The notes under the pieces: generated by a model
The model's database searches: none
What the model was told of the DNA's origin: nothing
What the model saw: the letters and a program-made list of their open reading frames with translations, nothing else
Shown: in pieces, positions 25,174-33,901 of the stretch
Layout of the letters: every line of letters begins with the position of its first letter
Position numbering within the stretch: the first letter of the stretch is position 1
Made by a program: the position numbers and the translations under genes
From: Helicobacter_D ganmani
GTDB lineage: Bacteria > Campylobacterota > Campylobacteria > Campylobacterales > Helicobacteraceae
Assembly (NCBI RefSeq): GCF_965138225.1
Contig: NZ_CBCSAX010000016.1
Strand: one strand, 5' to 3'
DNA length: 47,648 nucleotides

Positions 25174-25881
25174 TTATTGCCCCCTTCTTTTTCTTGTCGG
25201 ACGATTGGATTTTTCTTCGCCCTCTTCACTTTGTTTGTCTGCTTGGATTCCTTTTTGCAATACCTCACCTTTGAAAATCCAAACTTTTACACCTATATTC
25301 CCATAAGTTGTCAAGGCTTCTGCAAAACCATAATCAATTTTTGCCCTCAAAGTATGAAGTGGGATTCTACCTTCCATATACCATTCCGTTCTTGCCATTT
25401 CAGCTCCAGCTAAACGACCAGAAACACGAACCTTGACTCCTCTTGCGCCAGATTTCATTGCACCTTGCATTACTTTTTTCATCGCTCTTCTAAAAGCAAC
25501 GCGTCTTTCAAGTTGTGTAGCAACACTTTCTGCGGATAGTTGTGCATTACTTTGTGGTTTTTTTACTTCCTTAATATTAATAAAAACATCTTTATTAACA
25601 ATCTTTTTTAGAGATTCTTTGAGTTTTTCAACATCTGCGCCCTTTTTTCCAATAATAATACCCGGACGAGCAGCGATTACCGTTACGCGAACTTTTTTTG
25701 CGGTGCGCTCCACCAAAATATCACTCACGCCAGCATAATAAAGCTCTTTTTTCAAGAATTTTCTAATTTTATGGTCTTCGGCTATATTTTGTGGTGCGCT
25801 AGCAAATGAAGGAAACCATCTTGATTCCCAATTTCTATTAATACCAAGTCTTAGACCAATCGGATTAACTTTTTGACCCAT
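25174..25881 (-). CDS. rpsC: Ribosomal protein uS3
   Basis: A 235-aa 30S head protein at the mRNA entry. It has MGQKVNPIGLRLGINR, the KH motif PGIIIGKKGADVEKL and the GRIPLHTLRAKIDYG region. The C-terminal 25 residues are a charged tail (KQSEEGEEKSNRPTRKRRGQ). The start overlaps the rplV stop by one base. Confidence 0.98.
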   Translation of the reverse strand: MGQKVNPIGLRLGINRNWESRWFPSFASAPQNIAEDHKIRKFLKKELYYAGVSDILVERTAKKVRVTVIAARPGIIIGKKGADVEKLKESLKKIVNKDVFINIKEVKKPQSNAQLSAESVATQLERRVAFRRAMKKVMQGAMKSGARGVKVRVSGRLAGAEMARTEWYMEGRIPLHTLRAKIDYGFAEALTTYGNIGVKVWIFKGEVLQKGIQADKQSEEGEEKSNRPTRKRRGQ

Positions 25882-26210
25882 TACTTATCCTTACTTTTTT
25901 GTGCTACTTCTACAAAAATATGTGAAGTCGGTTTTCTAACTGGAGTTGCTCTACCTCTTGCTCTTGGTGTAAAACGTCTAAGCACAGGACCAGCATCTAC
26001 TCTACAAGAAGAGACAATTACATTTTCAGCCTCATAGCCACCATTTGCAACTGCCGATGCGATTACTTTAGAAATCACTCTTGCCGCTTTATTTGGCATA
26101 AATTCCAATGAAGCAATCGCTAATTCAGCATTCATTCCTTGAACTTCCCTTGCAATCAATCTTGCTTTCGTAGGAGATAAACGAATATACCTCAATAATG
26201 CTTTACTCAT
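25881..26210 (-). CDS. rplV: Ribosomal protein uL22
   Basis: A 109-aa protein lining the peptide exit tunnel. SPTKARLIAREVQGMNAE and RFTPRARGRATPVRKPTSHI (the tunnel hairpin region) are visible. It lies 11 bases after rpsS. Confidence 0.98.
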   Translation of the reverse strand: MSKALLRYIRLSPTKARLIAREVQGMNAELAIASLEFMPNKAARVISKVIASAVANGGYEAENVIVSSCRVDAGPVLRRFTPRARGRATPVRKPTSHIFVEVAQKSKDK

Positions 26211-26221
26211 TTGAATCTCCC

Positions 26222-26503
26222 TTATTTGCCAATTTTCTTTTGGACACTGCCTTTGTGTCCTTTAAAAGTTCTTGTGGGAGCAAATTCGCCCAACTTATAA
26301 CCAACATGGTTTTCTGTTACATAAACAGGAACGAAAGCTCTACCATTATGCACATTAAAAGTAAAGCCAATCATATCAGGCACAATAGTGCTTCTGCGCG
26401 ACCATGTTTTAATTGGTTTATTATCTTTTGCCTCTTTTGCTTTGAGCACTTTTTTCATTAAATGCTCATCAACAAAAGGACCTTTTTTTATTGATCTAGC
26501 CAT
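26222..26503 (-). CDS. rpsS: Ribosomal protein uS19
   Basis: A 93-aa 30S head protein, starting MARSIKKGPFVDEHLMKKV and containing STIVPDMIGFTFNVHNG and GHKLGEFAPTRTF-like text (seen as GYKLGEFAPTRTF). Full family length; 9 bases after rplB. Confidence 0.98.
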   Translation of the reverse strand: MARSIKKGPFVDEHLMKKVLKAKEAKDNKPIKTWSRRSTIVPDMIGFTFNVHNGRAFVPVYVTENHVGYKLGEFAPTRTFKGHKGSVQKKIGK

Positions 26504-26512
26504 TTACTTTCC

Positions 26513-27340
26513 TTATTTTTTTCTTCTTGAGATAATCAACTTATCACTTGCTTTCTTTCTACGTGTCTTATAGCCTTTAGCCGGCATACCCCATGGAGAA
26601 ACTGGATGTCCGCTAGAACCTGTTTTGCCCTCACCACCACCATGTGGGTGATCTACTGGGTTCATCGCTGCACCTCTTGATTGCGGACGGATACCTAAAT
26701 GACGATTGCGTCCCGCTTTACCAATAGAGATATTTGCAAAATCTTCATTTCCAACGGTTCCAATTGTTGCCATACATTCACCTAAAATATAACGCATTTC
26801 ACCACTTGGCATTCTTAGAATAGAGTATTTACCCTCTCTACCCATTAATTGCGCACTAGCTCCTGCACTTCTTGCAAGTTGTCCTCCCCGTCCAGGATAC
26901 ATTTCAATATTATGAACCACCGTTCCAATTGGAATATTTTTAATCTTCATTGCATAACCAAGACGAATATCTAATCCACCCTCTGCAGAGATAATCGTAT
27001 CTCCCAATTTTAAACCGCTAGGTTGAATGATATATCGTTTTTCGCCATCCTTGTAGTTAATTAATGCAATTCTACAATTTCTATAAGGATCGTATTCAAT
27101 CGCGCTGACTTTGCCCTCAATATTGTGCTTATTACGCTTAAAGTCAATAATGCGATAGAGTTTTTTTGCTCCGCCCTCTTTATGGCGACTTGTGATTCTA
27201 CCATTATTGTTGCGTCCTGCATGCACAGGAAGTTTAACCAATAACTTTCTTACACTAGCTTTTGCAGTAATATTTTCTGAACTAAGATTGCTCATAAATC
27301 TTCTACTCGGAGTGTATGGTTTGTAAGTTTTAATTGCCAT
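26513..27340 (-). CDS. rplB: Ribosomal protein uL2
   Basis: A 275-aa protein needed for subunit joining and peptidyl transfer. It starts MAIKTYKPYTPSRRFMSN and has the conserved MNPVDHPHGGGEGKTG near the C-terminus, with the histidine close to the catalytic centre, followed by a basic tail. Confidence 0.98.
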   Translation of the reverse strand: MAIKTYKPYTPSRRFMSNLSSENITAKASVRKLLVKLPVHAGRNNNGRITSRHKEGGAKKLYRIIDFKRNKHNIEGKVSAIEYDPYRNCRIALINYKDGEKRYIIQPSGLKLGDTIISAEGGLDIRLGYAMKIKNIPIGTVVHNIEMYPGRGGQLARSAGASAQLMGREGKYSILRMPSGEMRYILGECMATIGTVGNEDFANISIGKAGRNRHLGIRPQSRGAAMNPVDHPHGGGEGKTGSSGHPVSPWGMPAKGYKTRRKKASDKLIISRRKK

Positions 27341-27350
27341 TTTTTACTCC

Positions 27351-27632
27351 TTAAACTGCCAAAGATTCAATTTTTGCGCCTTCTGGAAGCTTCACATAAA
27401 ACTTCTTGAAGTCGTTTCTTTTGCCAATAACACCACGGAATCTCTTAACTTTCCCTTCTTGTCTCAAAGAATTAATTGACAAAGGCGTTACACCAAAATA
27501 TTCTTTAAACACTTCTTTTAATTGTGTTTTACTCAATTTTGGAGAAGTTTGCACTACAAGAACACTTTGCTCTTGAAGTTTCAAAGACTTCTCGGTATAC
27601 ATAATGGATTTAATATCTGTAATACTTGCCAT
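27351..27632 (-). CDS. rplW: Ribosomal protein uL23
   Basis: A 93-aa exit-site protein that docks trigger factor and SRP. The ATG at 27632 (MASITDIKSIMYTEKS) is used rather than a start 14 codons upstream, which would lie inside rplD. It begins one base after the rplD stop, and GAGGGTTAAG supplies the ribosome binding site. Confidence 0.96.
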   Translation of the reverse strand: MASITDIKSIMYTEKSLKLQEQSVLVVQTSPKLSKTQLKEVFKEYFGVTPLSINSLRQEGKVKRFRGVIGKRNDFKKFYVKLPEGAKIESLAV

Positions 27633-27633
27633 C

Positions 27634-28248
27634 TTAACCCTCTTTAGTGATAGATTCAAAAAGCGATTTTTCAATCACTACAGACCTAAATGTCGCAACG
27701 AGATAAGCATTTAATTCGGCACCATCAATCAAATAACAATCTTTAATATTTCTAAATGCCAAAAATGTTTTTTCATCAAAAATGTGCGAAATAAAAAGGG
27801 TATTGCGTTGATTCAATGCTTTAAACAAAGCACAAGCATCTTTTGTCTTCCCACTTTCTATTTGAATCTTATCTACAATAAATAAACTATTTGCATTTGC
27901 TTTTTCTAATAAAGCATATTGCAATGCAAGTCTTTTTTGTTTTTTATTTACTTTCAAATTGTAGTTTCTGTTATTGCTTGGTCCGTGTGCAACACCACCA
28001 CCTACAAAAACAGGAGAAGTAATGCTTCCCGCTCTTGCTCTACCGCCACCTTTCTGACTCCACGGCTTTTTACCACCACCACTTACTCTACTGCGTGTCT
28101 TTGCCATTGCATTATTTGCACGCAACGACGCCAAAAATGATTTAATGTAGAGATAAAGATTATGCGCATTGATGTCTTTATAGGATTCTGGTAATTGTTC
28201 TTCACCAGCTTTTTTCAAGTTTTTATCTAAAATAATTGCTTTACTCAT
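27634..28248 (-). CDS. rplD: Ribosomal protein uL4
   Basis: A 204-aa protein whose long loop reaches the exit tunnel: TRSRVSGGGKKPWSQKGGGR and ARAGSITSPVFVGGG. In E. coli L4 represses its own S10 operon; no leader structure like that of E. coli is visible here. It overlaps rplC by 4 bases. Confidence 0.98.
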   Translation of the reverse strand: MSKAIILDKNLKKAGEEQLPESYKDINAHNLYLYIKSFLASLRANNAMAKTRSRVSGGGKKPWSQKGGGRARAGSITSPVFVGGGVAHGPSNNRNYNLKVNKKQKRLALQYALLEKANANSLFIVDKIQIESGKTKDACALFKALNQRNTLFISHIFDEKTFLAFRNIKDCYLIDGAELNAYLVATFRSVVIEKSLFESITKEG

Positions 28249-28823
28249 TTCACAACCTTTAACTTACCAAATGCACCTTTGAATCCCGGAACTGAACCTC
28301 TCAAAACAAGTACATTATGTTCTTTGTCAAAAGAAATAATTTCGTTTTGCACTGTTACTTTTTCATCGCCATAATGTCCTGCCATTTTTTTACCCGGCTG
28401 AACACGTCCTGGCCACTCACGATTCCCGATTGAACCTGGAGCTCTATGGAATCTACTACCATGCGCTCCTGGACCACCTTGGAAATTCCATCTTTTCATT
28501 ACGCCACTAAAACCGCGTCCTTTTGTATTAAAAGAGACTTTTACTCTTTTTGCACTCTCTAAAATAGATAAATCTAAATCACCTGCTTCCGTATTACTTA
28601 CTTGAAGTGTTGCAAATTTATTATATTCTTTATCAAGATTATATTTTTTTTGCTGACCTGCGATAGCTTTATTTACACTTTTGCCTTGTTGATAAGCAAC
28701 AAGTGCCTTACCACTTTCTAAGATTTCACAAATCTTTGCAGATTTTACTTTTAGTAAGGTTACAGGAATACTTGGCTTGGCAACGGTTCTGCTCATTCCA
28801 ATTTTTTCTACTAAAAATTCCAT
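28245..28823 (-). CDS. rplC: Ribosomal protein uL3
   Basis: A 192-aa assembly-initiator protein of 50S. The VKVSFNTKGRGFSGVMKRW loop and FQGGPGAHGSRFHRAPGSIG (containing the glutamine methylated by PrmB in E. coli) are present. It lies 9 bases after rpsJ. Confidence 0.98.
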   Translation of the reverse strand: MEFLVEKIGMSRTVAKPSIPVTLLKVKSAKICEILESGKALVAYQQGKSVNKAIAGQQKKYNLDKEYNKFATLQVSNTEAGDLDLSILESAKRVKVSFNTKGRGFSGVMKRWNFQGGPGAHGSRFHRAPGSIGNREWPGRVQPGKKMAGHYGDEKVTVQNEIISFDKEHNVLVLRGSVPGFKGAFGKLKVVK

Positions 28824-28832
28824 TTATACCCC

Positions 28833-29144
28833 TTATTTTCCCATTGAACGGACTTCTACATCCACTTCTGGTGCCATATCCAATTTTGTCAGACTATCCA
28901 CCGTTTCTGGAGTTGCTGAAACAATATCAATGATTCTTGTATGCACTCTGATTTCAAATTGCTCTCTTGAATCTTTATTGATATGAGGAGATTTCAAGAC
29001 AGTATAACGTCTTTTTTTAGTTGGAAGCGGAATAGGACCGCGAATCTCTGCACCTGTCCTCTTAACGGCTTCTACGATTGAGATAACCGATCTGTCAAGA
29101 ACGCGATGATCGTACGCTTTTAACTTAAGTCTAATTTTTTCCAT
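28833..29144 (-). CDS. rpsJ: Ribosomal protein uS10
   Basis: A 103-aa 30S protein that also serves as NusE in antitermination. MEKIRLKLKAYDHRVLDRS and GPIPLPTKKRRYTVLKSPH are typical. First gene of the superoperon that runs to rplQ at 15368; GAAGGAAAAATAAT lies before the ATG. Confidence 0.98.
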   Translation of the reverse strand: MEKIRLKLKAYDHRVLDRSVISIVEAVKRTGAEIRGPIPLPTKKRRYTVLKSPHINKDSREQFEIRVHTRIIDIVSATPETVDSLTKLDMAPEVDVEVRSMGK

Positions 29145-29207
29145 ATTATTTTTCCTTCAAAGAACTCATCTAACATTAAATTGCCGATGTATATTTTGGA
29201 AGCCGAG

Positions 29208-29213
29208 ATTATA
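29208..29213 (-). promoter_or_regulatory. Promoter (-10 box) of the S10 operon
   Basis: GTATAATCT on the minus strand contains a perfect TATAAT, 64 bases before the rpsJ ATG, with A/T tracts further upstream (29220-29290) and no clear -35 box. The spacer to rpsJ leaves a leader of about 55 bases, too short for an E. coli-like L4 leader. Confidence 0.7.
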
Positions 29214-29383
29214 CTAAACATTCCTATTTTTAGCAATATTTTTTAATAATATTTTTTAATATTTTTATAATTTATTTCCTTTATAAAAGGAAATAAATAA
29301 AATTTAGCGACTTCAAAAATCAACTATAATTTTCTGTATCATTGTTTATTCTCTGCTATAATTTAGTAAATAAGAAGTTTGCT

Positions 29384-29553
29384 ATGAAAAAACTAGGGTT
29401 GATTTGGCGGTGTAGGTGTAGAATCCACGATTCCTTAATTACAAAGGCATTGTTTATGGTGTGCAAAAACGCGTGGGAAAATCCTTTTTTCCAAATCCCA
29501 CAATCAATGATTTAAATCTTGCAAAAGCGAATCCTTTTCTCACTCTATCTTAA
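29384..29553 (+). pseudogene. Remnant of an aspartate/glutamate racemase gene
   Basis: After TATAAT at 29357-29362 and AAGAAG, an ATG at 29384 begins MKKLGLI. With one base removed near 29403-29405 the frame reads GGVGVESTIP, and with one base removed near 29437 it goes on as YYKGIVYGVQKRVGKSFFP, then ends at the TAA at 29551. GLIGG.G.EST..YY is the N-terminal signature of the Asp/Glu racemase family. Only about 55 of some 230 codons remain, and the last 20 or so look scrambled, so this is a decayed fragment. Confidence 0.7.
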
Positions 29554-30246
29554 TCAACAACGATAAGTTGTTTTGCTTTTGCATAAATGACTTAAAAAAC
29601 ACTCCGTGCATTGAGGACTCACTGCCTTGCAAATATATCTCCCAAAAAGCACCATTGCTTGATGAAGCGTTGCAAGATTGTCTTTATAAGCCTTTGTCAA
29701 ATCCTCCTCTGTGGCAAGAGGCGTGCTTGCACTACTTAAACCTAAGCGATGAGAGACGCGAAACACATGTGTATCTACGGCGATGAAATTCGCCTCTTTG
29801 GATTCTATTAATACAACATTGGCTGTTTTTTGCCCTACTCCAGGTAGAGACTTTAACGCTTCGCGCTCTAGTGGAATCTCTCCACCAAATCGCTCACAAA
29901 CTTCCTTTGCCATTGCTTTGAGATTCTCTGCTTTGTTATTAAAGAAACTGCAAGTTTTGATACATTCCTTAATAGAATCCAAATCAGCACCGCTCAATGC
30001 CTTTGGTGTAGGATATTTTTCAAAAAGAGCTGGAGTGATGAGATTCACACGCTTGTCGGTGCATTGAGCCGAAAGCATAACCGCAATCAATAGTTCAAAA
30101 TCATTCCGATAATTCAACTCCGTTTTTGCATCTTTGTAATGCTCCAAAAACAAAGCTTTAATGCAGGTAACTTCTGCTTTCGTAGCTTTTTTAACTTTGA
30201 CTTCCTTAGTGGTTTTGGAATCTTTTTTGGATTTTGATTCTAGCAT
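29554..30246 (-). CDS. nth: Endonuclease III (DNA glycosylase/AP lyase)
   Basis: This 230-aa base-excision repair enzyme removes oxidised pyrimidines. It has the helix-hairpin-helix LPGVGQKTANVVL with catalytic Lys, the catalytic Asp in AVDTHVFRVSHRLG, and a [4Fe-4S] set C-X6-C-X2-C-X5-C (CKAVSPQCTECFLSHLC). About 20 lysine-rich residues precede the core. The ATG at 30246 has AAGGA 7 bases upstream; the frame is open 11 codons further but lacks a site. The order nth, AsmA-like, mltG matches my recollection of H. pylori HP0585-HP0587. Confidence 0.95.
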   Translation of the reverse strand: MLESKSKKDSKTTKEVKVKKATKAEVTCIKALFLEHYKDAKTELNYRNDFELLIAVMLSAQCTDKRVNLITPALFEKYPTPKALSGADLDSIKECIKTCSFFNNKAENLKAMAKEVCERFGGEIPLEREALKSLPGVGQKTANVVLIESKEANFIAVDTHVFRVSHRLGLSSASTPLATEEDLTKAYKDNLATLHQAMVLFGRYICKAVSPQCTECFLSHLCKSKTTYRC

Positions 30247-30262
30247 TTGTTTTTCCTTATAT

Positions 30263-32863
30263 TTAATTAAAGATTTCAAAGGGCGAAGTAATCACACGTT
30301 TTAAAATATTAAAAGGCGAGAGCAAAAAATCCTGCACTGCTTGCGTATGCACCTGTGGATTTTCTAATGTGCCATCAATCTTAAAAGCTGTGGAAATCGC
30401 CCCATTCTCTCCTAATACAATATAATTAACAAGCGGAATCTTACTGATGATTCCACCAAAAGACTTCGCGGTAATCAACTCTGCATTAAAATCAATGACT
30501 TGTGATTCTATCTGCACAATTCCGCGACCTTTAATATCAATAGAAGAGCCTTTCAAATCAAGTGCTTCAATGGCTAAAAACTCATCATTTAAACCAAATT
30601 CTACCACTCCCTCATTGACATAATAGCCCTTATGATTGAATCCCGGAGACTTCAAAGTCAATAAAGAGGGAATCGTATCAATAAATGCCATCACATTTTG
30701 CAAGACATTCAATTCATTCAAGGAAGTATTTAAAAGAGTAATCTTCCCTATTAACGCTCCCTTTTCATTTGTGTTTGCATTCACAAAAAACCGCCCCTTA
30801 TGCACACCCTTCTTTTGTAGAATCGCATTGATAAATTCATCGCCAAACTCTTTTGCATCTAAAGTCAAGAAATCACCGCGTTTATAAAGATTGGCTTGTC
30901 CATTTTTATGCTTCAATCCCACATTAATTTCTCCATTGACAAGCGCAATCTCAAAAGAATCCGCCAAAATATTACGATTCTTTACCCATAGATTAGAATC
31001 TTGTCCTTTAATTAAGATTGGAATATTGTCGCTAGAGCTATTATTAGAAAATTGTTCCAAATCTAAACCTAAGCTAAGATTTTTTAAGTTGATTCTTTTT
31101 GCCTCTGCATTATTTTGTAAAACGAAAGAACCATCTTTGGATTGTAGAGTAAAACCCAAAGGAGTATAATCAAAAGTCAAATCCATTGTTTGAAGCGGTG
31201 CATTGTCTTGTTTATTGCGCAAAATTTCTTGCTCTGTTTGCACAGAAATGTCTGCAAAATATTTTTCAAAATCTTGCGTACGAACCTGCAACATTCCCTC
31301 TGTAATTTTGTATTCCTGCAAGATTTTAGAAAAAGGTAGAATCCCACTTAATCTATTCAAATGAAACACATAGTTTTGTCCAAAAATTGCTTCAAAATTA
31401 AAAGTTGGTAACGCAAAAACAATCTTTTGTTTTTGCGCAAAATTTACATTAAAGGGCAAAGATTGATTTGTAATCTGCAAAACTTCGGGGGATTCTTTAG
31501 AAAGTAAAAGTGAGGTGATAAGCAAATCCCCACTAATCGTTTTTGCCTGCGTATCAATCACAAAATTAGAATCACTTTTAAGCAAATCTTGATAACTCGT
31601 GTTTTTAGATTCCACTTTAATAAGATGATTATCAAGTTGAAGATTCAAACTATCAGAAATCAAAGGAGTTTTTTGAAGCAATACTTCAATATCTTTTGAT
31701 TTAAAAATTCCTTTAGCAGTCAAATCCAATGTATCCAAATTTAATCCAATATACAAGTCTGAAGCAATCTTTGCATTTGGAGCACTAAGCGGCAAAGTAA
31801 TCTCGTACGCCTCTAGCAACTTTAAAATTGCAGAATCTAATGCCGTATTAGTTTTAATATGCACTTGCAACAATGGATTATCACTTACGATGTCTTTTAA
31901 AATAACTTGACTACCATTTGCGCTATGGTGTTGGTAGGTTGGATTCAGGGGATAAAATTCCAAAGCATTGTTTTGAAAAACGAGCTTCACAGAATCCGCG
32001 TGAGCTGGGGGAAGTTTGGGGTGAAAGATGACTTCTGCATTTTGTGCTTCACCCAACACATACAAGGAAGCAAGGGAATCTTGCAAGATTGTTTTACTTC
32101 TTAATGGAATCGTAATGCCAAATTCATTAATTCTAGCCGATTCCACACTATAATTATCAAAAATCCATTCCTCTACCAATTTATTCTCAAACTTCGGTAG
32201 CAAAGTGCGCAAAAATTTAATATCTACAAAAGTATCACTAGAACCTTTAATTGTAAGATTCCTAAGATTGCTTTGCACTTGTAAATCTAAACGCATATAA
32301 GGATAATAATGCTTACGATGGACAAAACTTAGCTTACCCTCCATTTGCACATTTTGACGACGCAAGTCATAAACTCCGCTACCTTGATAATAGATTCCAT
32401 AAGATTTCATATACAAATCTTGAATACGAATCAAAACCTTAGACGCATTTTCTTGCAAGTTGATTTTGGCATAAACTTCTGGGAGATTTAAGGTAAAATT
32501 GTCTCCGTCATAATAAAGATTGGCTTGATAATCTTGAAAACCAATTTGTTGAATGTTTATTTTTTGGAAATATTGCAAAATAAAATGAAAATTTTTGGCA
32601 TAAAGAATCTGTGTTTTAATGTCCAAAGATTCCGAAGAGTGTGTAGTTTTTATTTTATTGAGATTTAAAGATTCTATTTCTAAAATCAATTTTTTATCTA
32701 ATCTTAGATAAAATCCCTTAATTTGTGTGCCGGCTAGTCCAAATCGCTCAATTTTAATTCCATTATACAAAAAGGTATAAAGAACAATGAATATTCCAAC
32801 AAAAAAGACGAGTAACAAGACAATCTTTAACGTTTTGGTAGATGGTTTTTTCATTTTGCTCAT
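30263..32863 (-). CDS. AsmA-like/DUF3971 family envelope protein
   Basis: The 866-aa protein has one N-terminal membrane segment (about residues 13-34, IVLLLVFFVGIFIVLYTFLY) and a long periplasmic beta-rich part. The end, with GRGIVQIESQVIDFNAEL and GENGAISTAFKIDGTLENPQV, is the C-terminal pattern of the YhdP/AsmA-like group, which is linked to lipid transfer between membranes. That role is inferred by family. Start is uncertain: MSK at 32863 or MKK at 32854, neither with a good ribosome binding site. The start lies inside the divergent mltG gene (32787). It ends 17 bases before nth and is probably co-transcribed with it. Confidence 0.85.
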   Translation of the reverse strand: MSKMKKPSTKTLKIVLLLVFFVGIFIVLYTFLYNGIKIERFGLAGTQIKGFYLRLDKKLILEIESLNLNKIKTTHSSESLDIKTQILYAKNFHFILQYFQKINIQQIGFQDYQANLYYDGDNFTLNLPEVYAKINLQENASKVLIRIQDLYMKSYGIYYQGSGVYDLRRQNVQMEGKLSFVHRKHYYPYMRLDLQVQSNLRNLTIKGSSDTFVDIKFLRTLLPKFENKLVEEWIFDNYSVESARINEFGITIPLRSKTILQDSLASLYVLGEAQNAEVIFHPKLPPAHADSVKLVFQNNALEFYPLNPTYQHHSANGSQVILKDIVSDNPLLQVHIKTNTALDSAILKLLEAYEITLPLSAPNAKIASDLYIGLNLDTLDLTAKGIFKSKDIEVLLQKTPLISDSLNLQLDNHLIKVESKNTSYQDLLKSDSNFVIDTQAKTISGDLLITSLLLSKESPEVLQITNQSLPFNVNFAQKQKIVFALPTFNFEAIFGQNYVFHLNRLSGILPFSKILQEYKITEGMLQVRTQDFEKYFADISVQTEQEILRNKQDNAPLQTMDLTFDYTPLGFTLQSKDGSFVLQNNAEAKRINLKNLSLGLDLEQFSNNSSSDNIPILIKGQDSNLWVKNRNILADSFEIALVNGEINVGLKHKNGQANLYKRGDFLTLDAKEFGDEFINAILQKKGVHKGRFFVNANTNEKGALIGKITLLNTSLNELNVLQNVMAFIDTIPSLLTLKSPGFNHKGYYVNEGVVEFGLNDEFLAIEALDLKGSSIDIKGRGIVQIESQVIDFNAELITAKSFGGIISKIPLVNYIVLGENGAISTAFKIDGTLENPQVHTQAVQDFLLSPFNILKRVITSPFEIFN

Positions 32864-33737
32864 TATTTTATGTTTTTATTTACAAATCCCAATGAATTCA
32901 AGCCAAGTAGTTTATATTCCAAAGGGTGGGACAAGCGAAATTATAACATACTTAAAGAAAAATAACTTTGATTTATTAAACATTGATAAACAAATTATAA
33001 GATTTTTTGGTTATCCACAAAGTGGTTGGCTCAATATTGGGCGCACACGCTTGAGTAAAGGGGATTTTCTCTATGCACTCGCAAACGCAAAAGCCGCATT
33101 AGAAGAAATTACCTTGATTCCTGGTGAAACTTTATATTTTTTTATCAAAAACATAAGTCAAAAATTAAATTTAAATGAAGAATCTTTGCATTTAGCTTAT
33201 ACAAACTATGCCCCTATGATTGAGGGTATTATTTTGGCAAATACTTACAAAGTTCCCAAAGGAATCAGTGAAACGCATCTAATGTATTATTTGGTGAATA
33301 CTTCTTTAAAAGAACATAAGAAATGGGCAATCAAATTTTTAGGACAATACGACCAAAATCAATGGTTTAGATATATCATCATTGCTTCTATTATCCAAAA
33401 AGAATCTGCAAATGAGGAAGAAATGCCTCTAGTCTCTGCTGTGATTCGGAATCGTTTAGACAAAAAAATGCGATTGCAAATGGACGGCACTTTGAACTAT
33501 GGTAAATATTCTCATACTAAAATTACTCCTGAAATGATACGAAATGATACAACTAGTTACAATACTTATCGTTATGATGGAATCCCTAAAGCACCTATTG
33601 GAAGTGTAAGTTTTAAAGCAATTCAAGCAGCAATTTTTCCTGCCAATGTTGATTATCTCTACTTCGTAAGAAATAAAAATGGCGTGCATTCTTTTACAAA
33701 AAACTATGATGAGCATTTAAAGAATTTTTCAAAATAA
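32787..33737 (+). CDS. mltG: Endolytic murein transglycosylase MltG
   Basis: The 316-aa inner-membrane enzyme cuts nascent glycan strands during peptidoglycan growth. A membrane segment covers about residues 18-36. The YceG-family core has the catalytic glutamate in IIQKESANEEEMP and the conserved VIRNRLDKKMRLQMDGTLNYG-type stretch (residues about 222-242). In older annotation this family is miscalled aminodeoxychorismate lyase. The 5' end overlaps the divergent AsmA-like gene by up to 77 bases. A TTG codon at 32835 is an alternative start, but it would cut the cytoplasmic tail. Confidence 0.93.
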   Translation: MNIPTKKTSNKTIFNVLVDGFFILLIILCFYLQIPMNSSQVVYIPKGGTSEIITYLKKNNFDLLNIDKQIIRFFGYPQSGWLNIGRTRLSKGDFLYALANAKAALEEITLIPGETLYFFIKNISQKLNLNEESLHLAYTNYAPMIEGIILANTYKVPKGISETHLMYYLVNTSLKEHKKWAIKFLGQYDQNQWFRYIIIASIIQKESANEEEMPLVSAVIRNRLDKKMRLQMDGTLNYGKYSHTKITPEMIRNDTTSYNTYRYDGIPKAPIGSVSFKAIQAAIFPANVDYLYFVRNKNGVHSFTKNYDEHLKNFSK

Positions 33738-33813
33738 GAAAAAGCACAGATAAAAAGTCAAAATATAAGATTAATTTAAGAAAAAATACTTGAAAATACT
33801 TTTAGACAAGTTG

Positions 33814-33843
33814 AGCAAAAAGTTAAATAAAATTTTGCTTTTT
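33814..33843 (+). terminator. Terminator of mltG
   Basis: Arms AGCAAAA (33814-33820) and TTTTGCT (33833-33839) flank an AT-rich loop, and TTTTT follows at 33839-33843. The stem is weak in G/C but well placed 77 bases after the mltG stop, before mdh. Confidence 0.5.
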
Positions 33844-33901
33844 AGGTAATAATTTTTAAAGAATCTAAAATTCAGAAAATAATTGTTTAAGGATACAGAT
33901 T

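Noticed and set aside
29145..29383. tRNA or small RNA genes in the larger gaps
   Set aside because: I looked in all larger gaps for cloverleaf signals (GGTTCRANYCC and acceptor pairs) and saw none; stem-loops found are better explained as terminators or repeats.
32787..33737. Aminodeoxychorismate lyase (pabC), the older name for this family
   Set aside because: The protein has a membrane anchor and the MltG/YceG catalytic region, with no PLP-binding features of a class IV lyase.
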